Assembly (NCBI GenBank): GCA_948602995.1
Contig: CAPEBR010000005.1
Span: 1 to 64,000, forward strand
DNA: 64,000 bases
DNA from: an uncultured Dorea sp.
GTDB lineage: Bacteria > Bacillota > Clostridia > Lachnospirales > Lachnospiraceae
Direction of reading: 5' to 3'
Shown here piece after piece: positions 15,907-25,001 of the stretch. Every line of letters begins with the position of its first letter. The first letter of the stretch is position 1. The notes beneath the pieces were generated by a model that was given only the letters and a program-made list of their open reading frames with translations, had not been told where the DNA came from and did not search any database. A program made the position numbers and the translations under genes.

Positions 15907-16522
15907 AAAGGTGTTCCCCCACACATTCGTCTTCATATTCAAATATACATCTCTCAAATGCATTGATTACATGCGTATCCTCATATTTATCATACCGCTT
16001 ATGTTTCCTCCCGTAGGACATATGAACATGTCCATGGAGGAAAAATCTTGGCCTGTATTTTTTCATCAGAGTGAGAAATGCCTTAAACCCCTGATGCGGA
16101 AGATCTTCTCCGTCATTAAGCTGGTATGCAGGTGCATGCGCCACAAGGATGTCGAATCCTCTTCCGAAAAAAAGCCGAAGTCCCAGCTTTCTTACGCGCG
16201 ACAGCATCTGAAATTCTGTATACTGATATTTCCCGGAACTGTAGCGCATGGAACCGCCCAGCCCCAGAATCCTTACTCCATTATGCACATAAATTCTGTC
16301 ATCAATACAGACGCAGCCCTCCGGAGGATTTCTGTCATATTTCTCATCATGGTTCCCGTGTACATAGAGAACGGGAATGGATGAAAGCGTTGTCAGAAAG
16401 GACAGATACTCCGGCGCCAGGTCTCCGCAGGATATAATCAGGTCAACGCCCTCAAGCTTGCTCTTTTCAAAATAATCCCACAGATACGCCGATTCCTCGT
16501 CTGCGATTGCAAGTATCTTCAT
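15905..16522 (-). CDS. Calcineurin-like metallophosphoesterase
   Basis: This is a soluble phosphoesterase of 205 residues. It has metal-binding motifs SCGDLAPEY (GD), VHGNHDEKY (GNHD), VAHAPAY and LHGHVHMSY (GHxH). The first motif, normally DxH, reads IADEES, so one ligand position is changed from His to Glu. The last codons overlap a family B palindrome. It starts 8 bp after the ParB/BMP-like gene and is probably co-transcribed with it. The substrate is unknown. This group includes YfcE-like phosphodiesterases and uncharacterised phosphatases. Confidence 0.82.
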   Translation of the reverse strand: MKILAIADEESAYLWDYFEKSKLEGVDLIISCGDLAPEYLSFLTTLSSIPVLYVHGNHDEKYDRNPPEGCVCIDDRIYVHNGVRILGLGGSMRYSSGKYQYTEFQMLSRVRKLGLRLFFGRGFDILVAHAPAYQLNDGEDLPHQGFKAFLTLMKKYRPRFFLHGHVHMSYGRKHKRYDKYEDTHVINAFERCIFEYEDECVGEHL

Positions 16523-16529
16523 AAATCCT

Positions 16530-18458
16530 CTAACCTTCCTTTTTTTTCACTCCCTGCTGCAGTACTGCCGGCTTTGCCTGATCCTGCAGCTCGTATTCCT
16601 TTGGAAGGGAGCCCTGGACATTCTCCGCCAGCCAGTCCATCTTCGCGATCTGGTCAGGGCTGAGCGTCACATGGGGATCTCCCTGAACCATTCCCTCCTG
16701 GGAATAAAGAATACCTGAAAATGGGTTAAACTCTCCACTGCTGATAGTCTTCTTCAGAAGGTCTACCAGACGCTTCGTTCCGATCGGAAGATTTTTGGAG
16801 CAGATGACGTCAATGACTTCTGAGGACATGCCCCACCAGTAATTAATCGCCTTCTTCTCCGGGGATTTATCATCGTACTTCCATGTCCCGTCCATAATCG
16901 TGCGTACAAGTCGCTCATAGAACTTTCCCCAGTGCCACAGCGGCATGGCAAGACTTCTGGGCCAGTCGTTCTCCAGTGTATAGATTCCGAAATACCGGGA
17001 GGAATCCTCTGGAATCACCATATCCATTCCCGAAATGCAGCTGGCTCCGGTCCGGCGGATGTTCTCATAAATATCCCGGTCCTTAAGTGATGTCCACTCC
17101 AGATACACCTCTGCCCGGGGATTAATCATCTTCGCACCAAGAGCGAATGCATTAATATTTGCAATGGATCCGTAGATTGGCAGATCCGCCACATAGGCAA
17201 GCTTATTATTGTCTGCCATGGCGCCCGCTATGGCGCCCATAAGGAACTTTGCCTCATGCATACGCGCATAATAGGTTCTGATATACCGGTGGGAGGTATT
17301 AAGCGAACAGTTCAGAATCCGCACATCCGGGTGGGCGATTGCTGCTTTCACACTGGCCTGGACAAATGCAGGCGAGGTGGTGAAAATAATATCGCACTCA
17401 TTCGCAATTGCATCCTCAATCACCGCATTTGCATTTTCCTCTGTTACATTATCATAGTATACTGTACTGACCTTCTCTGGGAAGGCCTGGTCCAGATGGA
17501 GCCTTCCAAGTTCATGGGCGTATGTCCATGCGGAAGAGGATGCTGTCTTTGCATATAAAAATGCAATTTTAAGCTTTGTCATTCCAGTAGGAAGAAGCAG
17601 GTTGAGAAGAGATTTTTTCTCATTATTTGGATCCAGCTTCAGGTCAACGGCTTCCTCCTTCTTTTCCAAAAGCTTAAACTCTTCCCATGTGTCTGCAATC
17701 AGGTTCTTAAGCTCCTTTGTGGTCTTTTCGCAAATATCCGCATACCCATACAAAGCAATAAACGAAAGGAATGCATCCCCTGGAAGGACATCAAGCTCAT
17801 CGTCCCCTTTCTGTGAATCGTTAATCTGATAATACTCGGCGCTAAATCTCCGGTAGACAGAACTAAAGGTCAGCTTGTCATCCTCTGACCAAGTCTCTTC
17901 AGGTTCTTTGCCCACTGCCTCCTGAAGTTTCGCAAAGCTCCCTTCTTCGGAAAACCAGATGTAATTTATATTCGAGAGCTCATAAAAATCCATAAATTCG
18001 TAATAGATCTTATTTTCTTTTTCCTCTGTGCGCTTCGGTACAATTCTTGTAACAACTCCAGGGATCGCTGCAACGTCGAAAAACTTCATGACACTGACCC
18101 GCTTATTGCCTTCCAGCACATAAAATTTATTCATATATTCATAGGCTCTAATGGGTTCCCTAATTCCTTCCTGTATATGGCTTGTGCTGAGACTTGCCCA
18201 TTTTGATGCAAATTCTGTATTTTCTCTTAGAATGGGCATAAAATTACCGGCAAAGGCGCTGCTTCTTCCTCCAGTCTTCGTCCCCACAATCTGATCCGCC
18301 GGTATCTGCACAAGTCCAAGAGATACTTCGGAATAAGTTCCTCGCCCCGGCAGAATGTCGTCTAAAACCTGCACGGTTGGCTGCATTCCGTGAAGCATCC
18401 GGTACTGGTAGTCTCTTTTTCCAAGCTTGTAGGCTTTTACATAATCTTCAAATGCCAT
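16530..18458 (-). CDS. BMP-family ligand-binding protein with N-terminal ParB-like domain, cytosolic
   Basis: The C-terminal two thirds (from about residue 290) match the basic membrane protein/PnrA family, normally the nucleoside-binding lipoproteins of ABC transporters: KIAFLYAKTASSSAWTYAHELG, DIIFTTSPAF, AIAGAMADNNKLAYVADLPIYG and INYWWGMSSEVID. There is no signal peptide or lipobox. The N-terminal part has a ParB/sulfiredoxin-like stretch (VLEGNKRVSVMKFFDV). So this appears to be an intracellular sensor or enzyme and not a transport lipoprotein. GGAG lies seven bases before the ATG at 18458; an ATG at 18470 lacks a site. It is flanked by a HAD hydrolase and a phosphoesterase on the same strand. 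Confidence 0.8.
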   Translation of the reverse strand: MAFEDYVKAYKLGKRDYQYRMLHGMQPTVQVLDDILPGRGTYSEVSLGLVQIPADQIVGTKTGGRSSAFAGNFMPILRENTEFASKWASLSTSHIQEGIREPIRAYEYMNKFYVLEGNKRVSVMKFFDVAAIPGVVTRIVPKRTEEKENKIYYEFMDFYELSNINYIWFSEEGSFAKLQEAVGKEPEETWSEDDKLTFSSVYRRFSAEYYQINDSQKGDDELDVLPGDAFLSFIALYGYADICEKTTKELKNLIADTWEEFKLLEKKEEAVDLKLDPNNEKKSLLNLLLPTGMTKLKIAFLYAKTASSSAWTYAHELGRLHLDQAFPEKVSTVYYDNVTEENANAVIEDAIANECDIIFTTSPAFVQASVKAAIAHPDVRILNCSLNTSHRYIRTYYARMHEAKFLMGAIAGAMADNNKLAYVADLPIYGSIANINAFALGAKMINPRAEVYLEWTSLKDRDIYENIRRTGASCISGMDMVIPEDSSRYFGIYTLENDWPRSLAMPLWHWGKFYERLVRTIMDGTWKYDDKSPEKKAINYWWGMSSEVIDVICSKNLPIGTKRLVDLLKKTISSGEFNPFSGILYSQEGMVQGDPHVTLSPDQIAKMDWLAENVQGSLPKEYELQDQAKPAVLQQGVKKKEG

Positions 18459-18510
18459 ATCATTCTCCATTTCGCTATTATTATTCTCATTGAACGGTTA
18501 CAAGTATACA

Positions 18511-19227
18511 CTATTTGTGTCGAATTCGCAAATGTAACTTTCTAAGCAGCGTGAAAAGTTCTTCTCCTCCTCTGACCTCGGCCGTCGCCCTGCTTACTGC
18601 CTCCGGACATCCGCTCTCTCTGTGGTTCAGCCATATGGTATTCCAGCCAGCCTCTGCTGCTCCCACAATATCTGACCGGTAAGTGTCACCTATATACCAT
18701 GTATCCTCCGGAGAAAAATTCATCCGTTTCTCCACTGCCCGAAAGGCTCCTGCATGGGGCTTATGGAATCCGATCTCCCCAGTGGGGAAAATCCAGCCAT
18801 CCTCAAACCATCTCTGAAGCTTTAGTACATCTGCCTTTCGCCGCTGTCTCTCGCTGCCTCCATTGGTTAGTACTGCGATGGGAATCCTCTCCTTTCGGCA
18901 GTAATCCAGGATCTTCTCCATAAAGCCAAAGGGCTCTATTGTGGTCTGGTAATACCGGTATGCTTCCTCGAACCGGGCGCCATCTTCTCTGCTGATCTGT
19001 AATCCCGCATACTCATACGTCATCCGGATTCTTTCATAAAAGCCGTCCCCCTTTGCTATCTTCCCTTCCTTTTCTCTGTCAAGTATAATATCAGAAAAAA
19101 TTCTAGATTTCAAGAACAACTCCTTACAGTCTATACTGACTCTCTCTGCAAATAATTTTTCATGGCATTTTTCAAATGGTTCCATTAGATCATAGATCGT
19201 ATCATCCATATCAAAAACAAAATTCAC
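18511..19227 (-). CDS. HAD superfamily hydrolase (subfamily IA)
   Basis: This is a cytosolic phosphatase-like protein of about 240 residues. Motif I is FVFDMDDTIYD, motif II is AVLTNGG, the motif III Lys lies in GFHKPHAGAF, and motif IV is YIGDTYRSDIVGA. A helical cap sits between motifs I and II, as in YjjG-like nucleotidases and related enzymes. A GTG at 19227 has AAGGAG nine bases before it and gives the start VNFVFDMDD; the upstream ATG at 19260 has only a weak site. It is followed after about 50 bp by the ParB/BMP-like gene. Confidence 0.83.
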   Translation of the reverse strand: MNFVFDMDDTIYDLMEPFEKCHEKLFAERVSIDCKELFLKSRIFSDIILDREKEGKIAKGDGFYERIRMTYEYAGLQISREDGARFEEAYRYYQTTIEPFGFMEKILDYCRKERIPIAVLTNGGSERQRRKADVLKLQRWFEDGWIFPTGEIGFHKPHAGAFRAVEKRMNFSPEDTWYIGDTYRSDIVGAAEAGWNTIWLNHRESGCPEAVSRATAEVRGGEELFTLLRKLHLRIRHK

Positions 19228-19305
19228 CTTGTTAGTCTCCTTATTTTGCAACTGTTCCATTCTTCGAATCTAAAAAGCACTCTGCATTTCTATACAAATA
19301 TCCAT

Positions 19306-19338
19306 AAAAACAGGGGATTTTAAGAATCCCCTGTTTTT
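19306..19338 (-). terminator. Intrinsic terminator after the 97-residue gene
   Basis: AAAAACAGGGGATT pairs with AATCCCCTGTTTTT around a short loop, just downstream of the stop codon at 19340. A- and T-runs flank the stem, so it can act in either direction. Confidence 0.85.
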
Positions 19339-19339
19339 A

Positions 19340-19633
19340 TCAGCTAAGTTCAATCTTCAATGCCTGCTCTGGTTTGAATTCATTTTCCAGGTCATAGATA
19401 TTATGTCCTGTTGATTCCCCCAATACCTTTCCTTCCAGAGAGTAGCAGCGGATGAATCGTTTTACATCAATACTGGACCAGTGCTCCACATCCCAGCTCA
19501 TGTATCCATCCGCGTCTGTCTTTTTCTCCTTCAGATGGAGATCTACCTGACGGCCGTCCCGCATGATGTCAATCAGACCCTTCGTTCCGTCAACTTCTAC
19601 CTCTTCCTTTTTTACTGAATCATAAACCTTCAT
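19340..19633 (-). CDS. Small protein of unknown function
   Basis: This is a 97-residue acidic, soluble protein with no signal peptide or membrane segment. I do not recognise the family. It looks beta-rich, with several short stretches ending in conserved-looking Gly and Asp residues (VDGTKGLIDIMRDGRQVDLHL, SLEGKVLGESTGHNIYDLE). AGGAGGGAATAAAAG precedes the ATG, and it has its own promoter and terminator, so it is a genuine single-gene unit between the HAD gene and the signalling operon. Confidence 0.75.
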   Translation of the reverse strand: MKVYDSVKKEEVEVDGTKGLIDIMRDGRQVDLHLKEKKTDADGYMSWDVEHWSSIDVKRFIRCYSLEGKVLGESTGHNIYDLENEFKPEQALKIELS

Positions 19634-19667
19634 CTTTTATTCCCTCCTGTATGACTTCGATATTCTG

Positions 19668-19696
19668 ATTATACCATTGAAACACCCCTTCGACAA
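19668..19696 (-). promoter_or_regulatory. Promoter for the 97-residue gene
   Basis: On the minus strand TTGTCG (19691-19696) and TATAAT (19668-19673) are 17 bp apart, 34 bp ahead of the start codon. Confidence 0.65.
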
Positions 19697-19794
19697 GAGA
19701 CTAATCCCAAAATTACGATTCTTGCATCATGCTCTCAGGGATTGCACAATCTGGCGCATCCCATCTGATCTTTTTCATTCCATGTACTCCATCT

Positions 19795-22503
19795 CTATTC
19801 CGGAATTGAACTTTGGGAATATGAGATCACCACATCATTCTTTTTCATAAACAGGAGGCCAAATGAACCCGGACCACAGTTACTTGAAATAGCAGAAGAA
19901 GCCTTCTGCAGATAAACCCTCTCAAACTTACAGTACTGCTGCACCAGTTCCTGTATATACCGAAGACTTTTTTCATCCATTCCCGCATAAGTGATAAAAA
20001 GAATACGACGGTCAATGTTTCTCACATCCAGAAGTACCTTCCGGATATATCTTTTTATAACATGGGGAAAATCCCCCATCTCCATACTGCTGACTACCAT
20101 CCTGCTTTTTTTAAGCTTAATAACCGGGTGAAGAAGAAGCGCATCGCAGACAGCCTGTATTCTTCTGGGAATCCTGCCCGTATGGCACATCATGTGCGTG
20201 CTGTCAATGATAAAGGCAGAAGAAATATAGCGGCTCAGCCTCTTTACCGTCTCTACAATCTCCTCCTTCCCCGCATGATGCTCCGCAAGGTAAGCGGCAT
20301 ACAGCACAGAAAGCCCCATACTGCTTGACAGATGTCCGGAGTCAACGACTGTCACGTTTTCAAAGGATTTTGCAGCCTCTAATGCATTATAATATCCCTG
20401 GCTTACATTCTTCGCCATTGTGATATGAATGATGTTCTGGGCTTCCGTGAGCTTCTGGGCAAAAAATTTCTCATAATCCTCTACATCCGGCGGCCTGGAG
20501 AAACCGGTTTTTCCTTCTACCATGTACGCCAGAAGCTCATCCGCCCTGATCTCTACCTCATCCAAAAAACGGCCCTGTTCTGTACAGACATAATACGGAC
20601 ACACCGAAAGACGGAACTCTTTTTTGAGAGATTCCGGAAGATCGCATACGCTGTCCGTTGTAACCAGAACAGACATACGCTGTGCCTGTTCGAAAATCAG
20701 GATATCTTTCCCGATCTCAGACTGGCTGGCACCCTCGCTTAGCTTTACCAGCTCTTTTGGTAAAATGCTTAAAACGGCCGCCTCCAGAAGCGCGCCACTC
20801 ACCGGCTTTGCCAGATACCCGCTAAAACCTTCCTTCCGGTAAAGAAGCTGGTTATCGCTTCCTGCGTTGGCGGTCAGCGCAATAACCGGTACATCCTGGC
20901 ACAACCCGCCTGGCTGCGTGCGCAGTGCATGGAAACATTCGATTCCGTCCATCTCCGGCATCAGATGATCCATCAGAATCCCGTCATAATGCTTTGTCCG
21001 GGTCAGCTTCAGACATTCAGCGGCTCCGGATGCTGTATCAATCTGAATCCTGGTGTCTGCAAGAAGCTTGCGCGCAACCATCAGATTCATATCATTGTCA
21101 TCTACTATAAGAAGGTGTGCCCCGGGCGCCTCAAAGCTCTGCCTGTACTGCTCCCCTTCATGGCCTTTTGCCCTGGAATCCAGCGTAAATGTCCCCAGCT
21201 CCTTATCATCCATAATATCCTGCTCAAGGCTAACAATAAACGTGGAACCCTTCGTATATACACTGTTCACGCTGATCTCTCCGCCCATAAGTTCTACTAG
21301 CTGGCGGACAATGCTAAGTCCCAGACCGGTTCCCTCAATATGCCGGTTCTTTTTTTCGTCCACACGCCGGAAAGCATTAAAGAGATAAGGGATATTCTCT
21401 TTTTTCACGCCCTGGCCGGTATCCTCCACGGAATACCAGACTCGCACCCTGTTAAGTCCCAGACGTTCACATCTGGCAGAAAGCGTAATGGAACCTTCCT
21501 TTGTATATTTTACGGCATTATTCAGCAGATTAATCAGAACCTGCTTGATCCGCACCTCATCACCGCAAAGCATGCTTGGAATGGATTCATCCACCTTAAG
21601 CCGGAATTCAAGCCCTTTTTCCTTTGCCTTAATCCAGATCATGTTGACAATATCTGAAAATAGCTTCCCGGTCTCATAGGATACATTGATAATTTCCATT
21701 TTCCCGGATTTTATCTTAGACAGATCAAGAATATCATTGATAAGCGTAAGGAGCATTTTGCTGGCTCCCTGGATATTTCTGGCATTCTCTGCAACATCCG
21801 CAGAGATATCACCCCGCAGTATAATTTCATTCAATCCAATGATCGTATTAATGGGGGTGCGGATCTCGTGGCTCATGCTGGTAAAAAAGTAATTTTCCGC
21901 CTCATTGAGCTCCTCAATCTCCTTCTTCTGCTGAATAGAAAGCTCATTTTCCTCTTCATAAAGACTGTTCTGAAATAAAAGCAGTATACTGGTCAGGATG
22001 CCTGTCAGGATCACACAGCGCACGGAATCAAAATGTGCCTGCGCCTCAGTATTCGGCACAACAAGCTGCGGATAAAAGTAGGCAACATAATAGCATGCGA
22101 TTGTCTCCGCCATACAGAGCAGGAAAAACACCGCCTTCCTTCTTCCTTCCAAAGCAAGGCTTATATAGATAAAGCAGAGTACAAACCACTCAGGCGCACC
22201 TCCGTATGCTCCGCCTGCCGTGAAAAAGCTGATGGGAAAAAGCAGAAGAATCAGAATCACGATAGCTGTTGCGCCTGCATTAATGCAGCCCTTCTGAATG
22301 CTGACCTTCATTACCACAATTATATAAACCAGGCTAAGAGGCAGTACATACAGATTGAGGGCGTACCTGCTCATCATCAATATAAATACCAGGGCAACCA
22401 TGCTGATACTTGTGACCAGGCGAAACATACGCTCCCGCAGACTAAGCTTATGGTCAAAGATCTTATCAAACCATTTTTTCAACACTTGAACTTCCTCCTT
22501 CAT
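19795..22503 (-). CDS. Hybrid sensor histidine kinase with C-terminal DegV domain
   Basis: This 902-residue protein joins a membrane hybrid kinase to a fatty-acid-binding fold. Residues 30-180 contain about five hydrophobic segments. HisKA follows with phospho-acceptor His212 in SMSHEIRTPIN, then the ATPase domain (NLLNNAVKY, DTGQG, GTGLGLSIV), then a receiver domain at about 462-585 (IVDDND, Asp512 in LMDHLMPEMDG, Lys566 in AKP). Residues 610-895 are a full DegV domain: VTTDSVCDLPESL, FSRPPDVEDYEKFF, HITMAKNVSQGYYNA, VVDSGHLSSSMG and SSNCGPGSFGLLF. DegV proteins bind long-chain fatty acids. It is the last gene of a six-gene signalling operon and overlaps the previous gene by 4 bases. A GTG at 22485 with AAGGAGG upstream is an alternative start. 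Confidence 0.92.
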   Translation of the reverse strand: MKEEVQVLKKWFDKIFDHKLSLRERMFRLVTSISMVALVFILMMSRYALNLYVLPLSLVYIIVVMKVSIQKGCINAGATAIVILILLLFPISFFTAGGAYGGAPEWFVLCFIYISLALEGRRKAVFFLLCMAETIACYYVAYFYPQLVVPNTEAQAHFDSVRCVILTGILTSILLLFQNSLYEEENELSIQQKKEIEELNEAENYFFTSMSHEIRTPINTIIGLNEIILRGDISADVAENARNIQGASKMLLTLINDILDLSKIKSGKMEIINVSYETGKLFSDIVNMIWIKAKEKGLEFRLKVDESIPSMLCGDEVRIKQVLINLLNNAVKYTKEGSITLSARCERLGLNRVRVWYSVEDTGQGVKKENIPYLFNAFRRVDEKKNRHIEGTGLGLSIVRQLVELMGGEISVNSVYTKGSTFIVSLEQDIMDDKELGTFTLDSRAKGHEGEQYRQSFEAPGAHLLIVDDNDMNLMVARKLLADTRIQIDTASGAAECLKLTRTKHYDGILMDHLMPEMDGIECFHALRTQPGGLCQDVPVIALTANAGSDNQLLYRKEGFSGYLAKPVSGALLEAAVLSILPKELVKLSEGASQSEIGKDILIFEQAQRMSVLVTTDSVCDLPESLKKEFRLSVCPYYVCTEQGRFLDEVEIRADELLAYMVEGKTGFSRPPDVEDYEKFFAQKLTEAQNIIHITMAKNVSQGYYNALEAAKSFENVTVVDSGHLSSSMGLSVLYAAYLAEHHAGKEEIVETVKRLSRYISSAFIIDSTHMMCHTGRIPRRIQAVCDALLLHPVIKLKKSRMVVSSMEMGDFPHVIKRYIRKVLLDVRNIDRRILFITYAGMDEKSLRYIQELVQQYCKFERVYLQKASSAISSNCGPGSFGLLFMKKNDVVISYSQSSIPE

Positions 22504-24593
22504 CCGGTAATGCTCTCACAGATTTCCTCATACATGCGAAGCAGCACCGGGTGATGCTTTTTAATATAATCTACGTCTCCCTTTTTCCCCGCCATCTCCA
22601 AAGACTTTGCATACGCGGAGAGCTCCTCAGCACCGATTGTAAGGGAGGTACTTTTCAGTGCATGAACCTTTACTGCATAATCCGGCCAGTTGCCTGATTC
22701 ATAAAAGGCAATAATCTCCTCTTCGCGCTCCTCTCTCTGAGAGCAGAACATCTGAAGCATTTCCTCATAAAATTCTTCCTCCCCACAACAGTAATCCAGT
22801 CCCATTTTTACGTTAATACCAGACCTGATCAGCAGATCATAGCGGGATGTGCGGCTATGGTCAGACATGCCCTCCTCTGTCTTTAACAGATCTGCGTCCT
22901 CATCCAGGGTATGCGCCTCCATATCTGAATCCAAAGGCTCTGCACCATACTGAATGAGTTCTTTTGGCAGTACCCGGCGCAGCACCCGCTCCAGAACAGA
23001 GCGTTCTATTGGCTTCGGCACAAACTCTGTAAAACCTTCGTTCTTAAACATTTCCCTTGCACCACTGATGGTATTTGCCGTCAGAGCCACCACCGGTAAT
23101 TCCAGACAGGCCCCGTTATTTATCTCCCGGATACGTTTTAATGTCTCCACGCCGTCAAAGCCCGGCATCATATGGTCAAGGAATATAATATCATAGGAAG
23201 TATACTTACACCGCTCCACTGCCATTCTGCCGCTCAGACAGGTATCCACCTCCATGCCGTAGCTTCCCAGGACGCCCTTGGCCACCACAAGGTTCATCTC
23301 CTCATCGTCAACCGCAAGCGCTCTTACTCCTGTACAGGAAAACGGTCTGCCGCCCGGCTCTCCGTCTTCCCCGAAGCCGTTCTCCTGGCTTCTTCCATTC
23401 AAAAGGTTCACAACTGAGAGTGCAAAAAATGGCTTGCGCAGGAGAAGCAGCCTGCTTTTTGGCGGCAGTATATAATTTCGTTCCACAATCACGACAACCG
23501 GCATTGTCTCTGCCAGTTCTTCGTAATAAGCTATGTTCTCCTCATATTCTGTCCGGGCCATAAACACATGCGTCAGCTTATGCTCTTTTTGAAGCTTCAG
23601 AAGCCCTTCAAAATTGTGAGCCTGATATCCCTCAATGCCAAGACCCTCTACCATGTGGAGGATCATACGGTCATAGTATTCCCGGATCTCATCACAACTG
23701 TATTTTTCCGGTCTGAAATAACAGGCAATACATATCTTATCCACATCTAAAATCTCAATTCCCGGTGCATAGTTCCCCACCTTCTGTGGAATCGTGATAT
23801 GCGCCTCCAGCCCCTGGTGTCCCCTGCTGTCAAAGTGAATAAATCCGCCCATCGCATGAAGAAGCCCTCTGGCAATCGGAATCCCCAGCCCCAGGCCGCC
23901 TGCAAAACGGCTGCTCCCGGTATCCGCCTGATAGAACACATCATACATCTGTGCAAGCTGGGAGGGCGTCATGCCAATACCTGTATCATAGATGTCAATG
24001 ATCAGATTGATTCCGTAATCCTCCATCCGGTATCCGGCATAGATATAGATGCCGCCTTCTTCCGTAAATTTAATGGCATTTTCCAAAAGAATTTTAAGTA
24101 CATGTGAGATCTTTTCCGCATCTCCGATCAAAACGGATGGAATCTTCGGCTCCACATCAAATACCATTTCCAGATTATGCCTGCTGTTCTGCACCGCAGT
24201 CATAGTAATTACATCATTAATCACCGAGGTAATCATATATTCTTCCTTTACGGCAGTCAGTGTGCCTTCTACAATCTCCGTGTAATCCAGCATATTATTG
24301 ATCTGATTTGACAGGCGCTTGCCCGCCATCTGTATGGACTGCATATCTTCCCTGACTTCCGGTGAAAGCTCCTTGCCAAGGGCAACCTCACTGATTCCGA
24401 TCACCATATTGATGGGCGTCCTGAGCTCATGGGATACATTTGATAAAAACTCTGCATTCTGCCGCCCTGCCGCTTCCAGTTCTGCAAGGGTTGCTTCATG
24501 TCTCTTCCTTGCATCACGCCTTCTGTTAAGCCGGTATCTTGAAATTACGAAGGCCCCGGCCGCCACTGCCCCGCCAAGTATCAGACGGACCAT
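22500..24593 (-). CDS. Hybrid sensor histidine kinase with receiver and HPt domains
   Basis: This 697-residue protein has one N-terminal hydrophobic segment (LILGGAVAAGAFVIS) and no obvious sensor domain. HisKA has His55 in NVSHELRTPIN. The ATPase domain shows LLENAIKF, DTGIG and GGLGLGI. A degenerate receiver-like segment (about 285-400, CIACYFRPEKYS) lacks the Asp pocket. A real receiver follows with AVDDEEMN and Asp473 in FLDHMMPGFDG, then an HPt domain with His644 in KVHALKSTSLTIGAEEL. It therefore holds every relay step in one chain. It starts 9 bp after the small membrane protein, which may supply the missing membrane sensor part, and overlaps the DegV-kinase gene by 4 bases. Confidence 0.92.
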   Translation of the reverse strand: MVRLILGGAVAAGAFVISRYRLNRRRDARKRHEATLAELEAAGRQNAEFLSNVSHELRTPINMVIGISEVALGKELSPEVREDMQSIQMAGKRLSNQINNMLDYTEIVEGTLTAVKEEYMITSVINDVITMTAVQNSRHNLEMVFDVEPKIPSVLIGDAEKISHVLKILLENAIKFTEEGGIYIYAGYRMEDYGINLIIDIYDTGIGMTPSQLAQMYDVFYQADTGSSRFAGGLGLGIPIARGLLHAMGGFIHFDSRGHQGLEAHITIPQKVGNYAPGIEILDVDKICIACYFRPEKYSCDEIREYYDRMILHMVEGLGIEGYQAHNFEGLLKLQKEHKLTHVFMARTEYEENIAYYEELAETMPVVVIVERNYILPPKSRLLLLRKPFFALSVVNLLNGRSQENGFGEDGEPGGRPFSCTGVRALAVDDEEMNLVVAKGVLGSYGMEVDTCLSGRMAVERCKYTSYDIIFLDHMMPGFDGVETLKRIREINNGACLELPVVALTANTISGAREMFKNEGFTEFVPKPIERSVLERVLRRVLPKELIQYGAEPLDSDMEAHTLDEDADLLKTEEGMSDHSRTSRYDLLIRSGINVKMGLDYCCGEEEFYEEMLQMFCSQREEREEEIIAFYESGNWPDYAVKVHALKSTSLTIGAEELSAYAKSLEMAGKKGDVDYIKKHHPVLLRMYEEICESITG

Positions 24594-24602
24594 TTCCAGA
24601 AA

Positions 24603-25001
24603 TTACATTTCAAATGAAATGGTATGTAAAATAAAAAAATGATACAAAAGCTCCAGTATATACAGTCCGGCTGTCATATACAACAGTTTTTTCCGGTCCC
24701 GCAGGGAAAAAATAAGAAGCAGGATACATGCCACAACCGGGATTTCAAAAAGAACATCCCGGTGTACTCCGAAAAAGAAAAATTCAATCAGCATCAGTCC
24801 GGTGCATATATTTTCATAAAGAATTTCCGAACCATCTCTTCCAATATGAAACCACCAGATTATGAAGCAGCCGGTGACAATCAGAGGAATCACCCACAAT
24901 TCCCATGACATAGCCAGTGTAACCAGAACAAGTATTACACTAAACGCGCTGGCGGTGGCAGCTAGAAGCAGATGTATGCTTGTCTGCTCCTGCTCTCTCA
25001 T
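24603..25001 (-). CDS. Small integral membrane protein of the signalling operon
   Basis: The 132-residue product has about four hydrophobic helices (LLAATASAFSVILVLVTLA, LWVIPLIVTGCFIIWW, VLFEIPVVACILLLIFSL and the segment after KKLLYMTAGLYILELLYHFF). No family is recognised. Its start overlaps the stop of the lone receiver gene by 4 bases, and its end is 9 bases before the hybrid kinase, which itself has only one short membrane segment. The layout suggests that an original 7TM-type kinase was split, or that this protein serves as the membrane sensor for that kinase; this is an inference. Confidence 0.75.
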   Translation of the reverse strand: MREQEQTSIHLLLAATASAFSVILVLVTLAMSWELWVIPLIVTGCFIIWWFHIGRDGSEILYENICTGLMLIEFFFFGVHRDVLFEIPVVACILLLIFSLRDRKKLLYMTAGLYILELLYHFFILHTISFEM

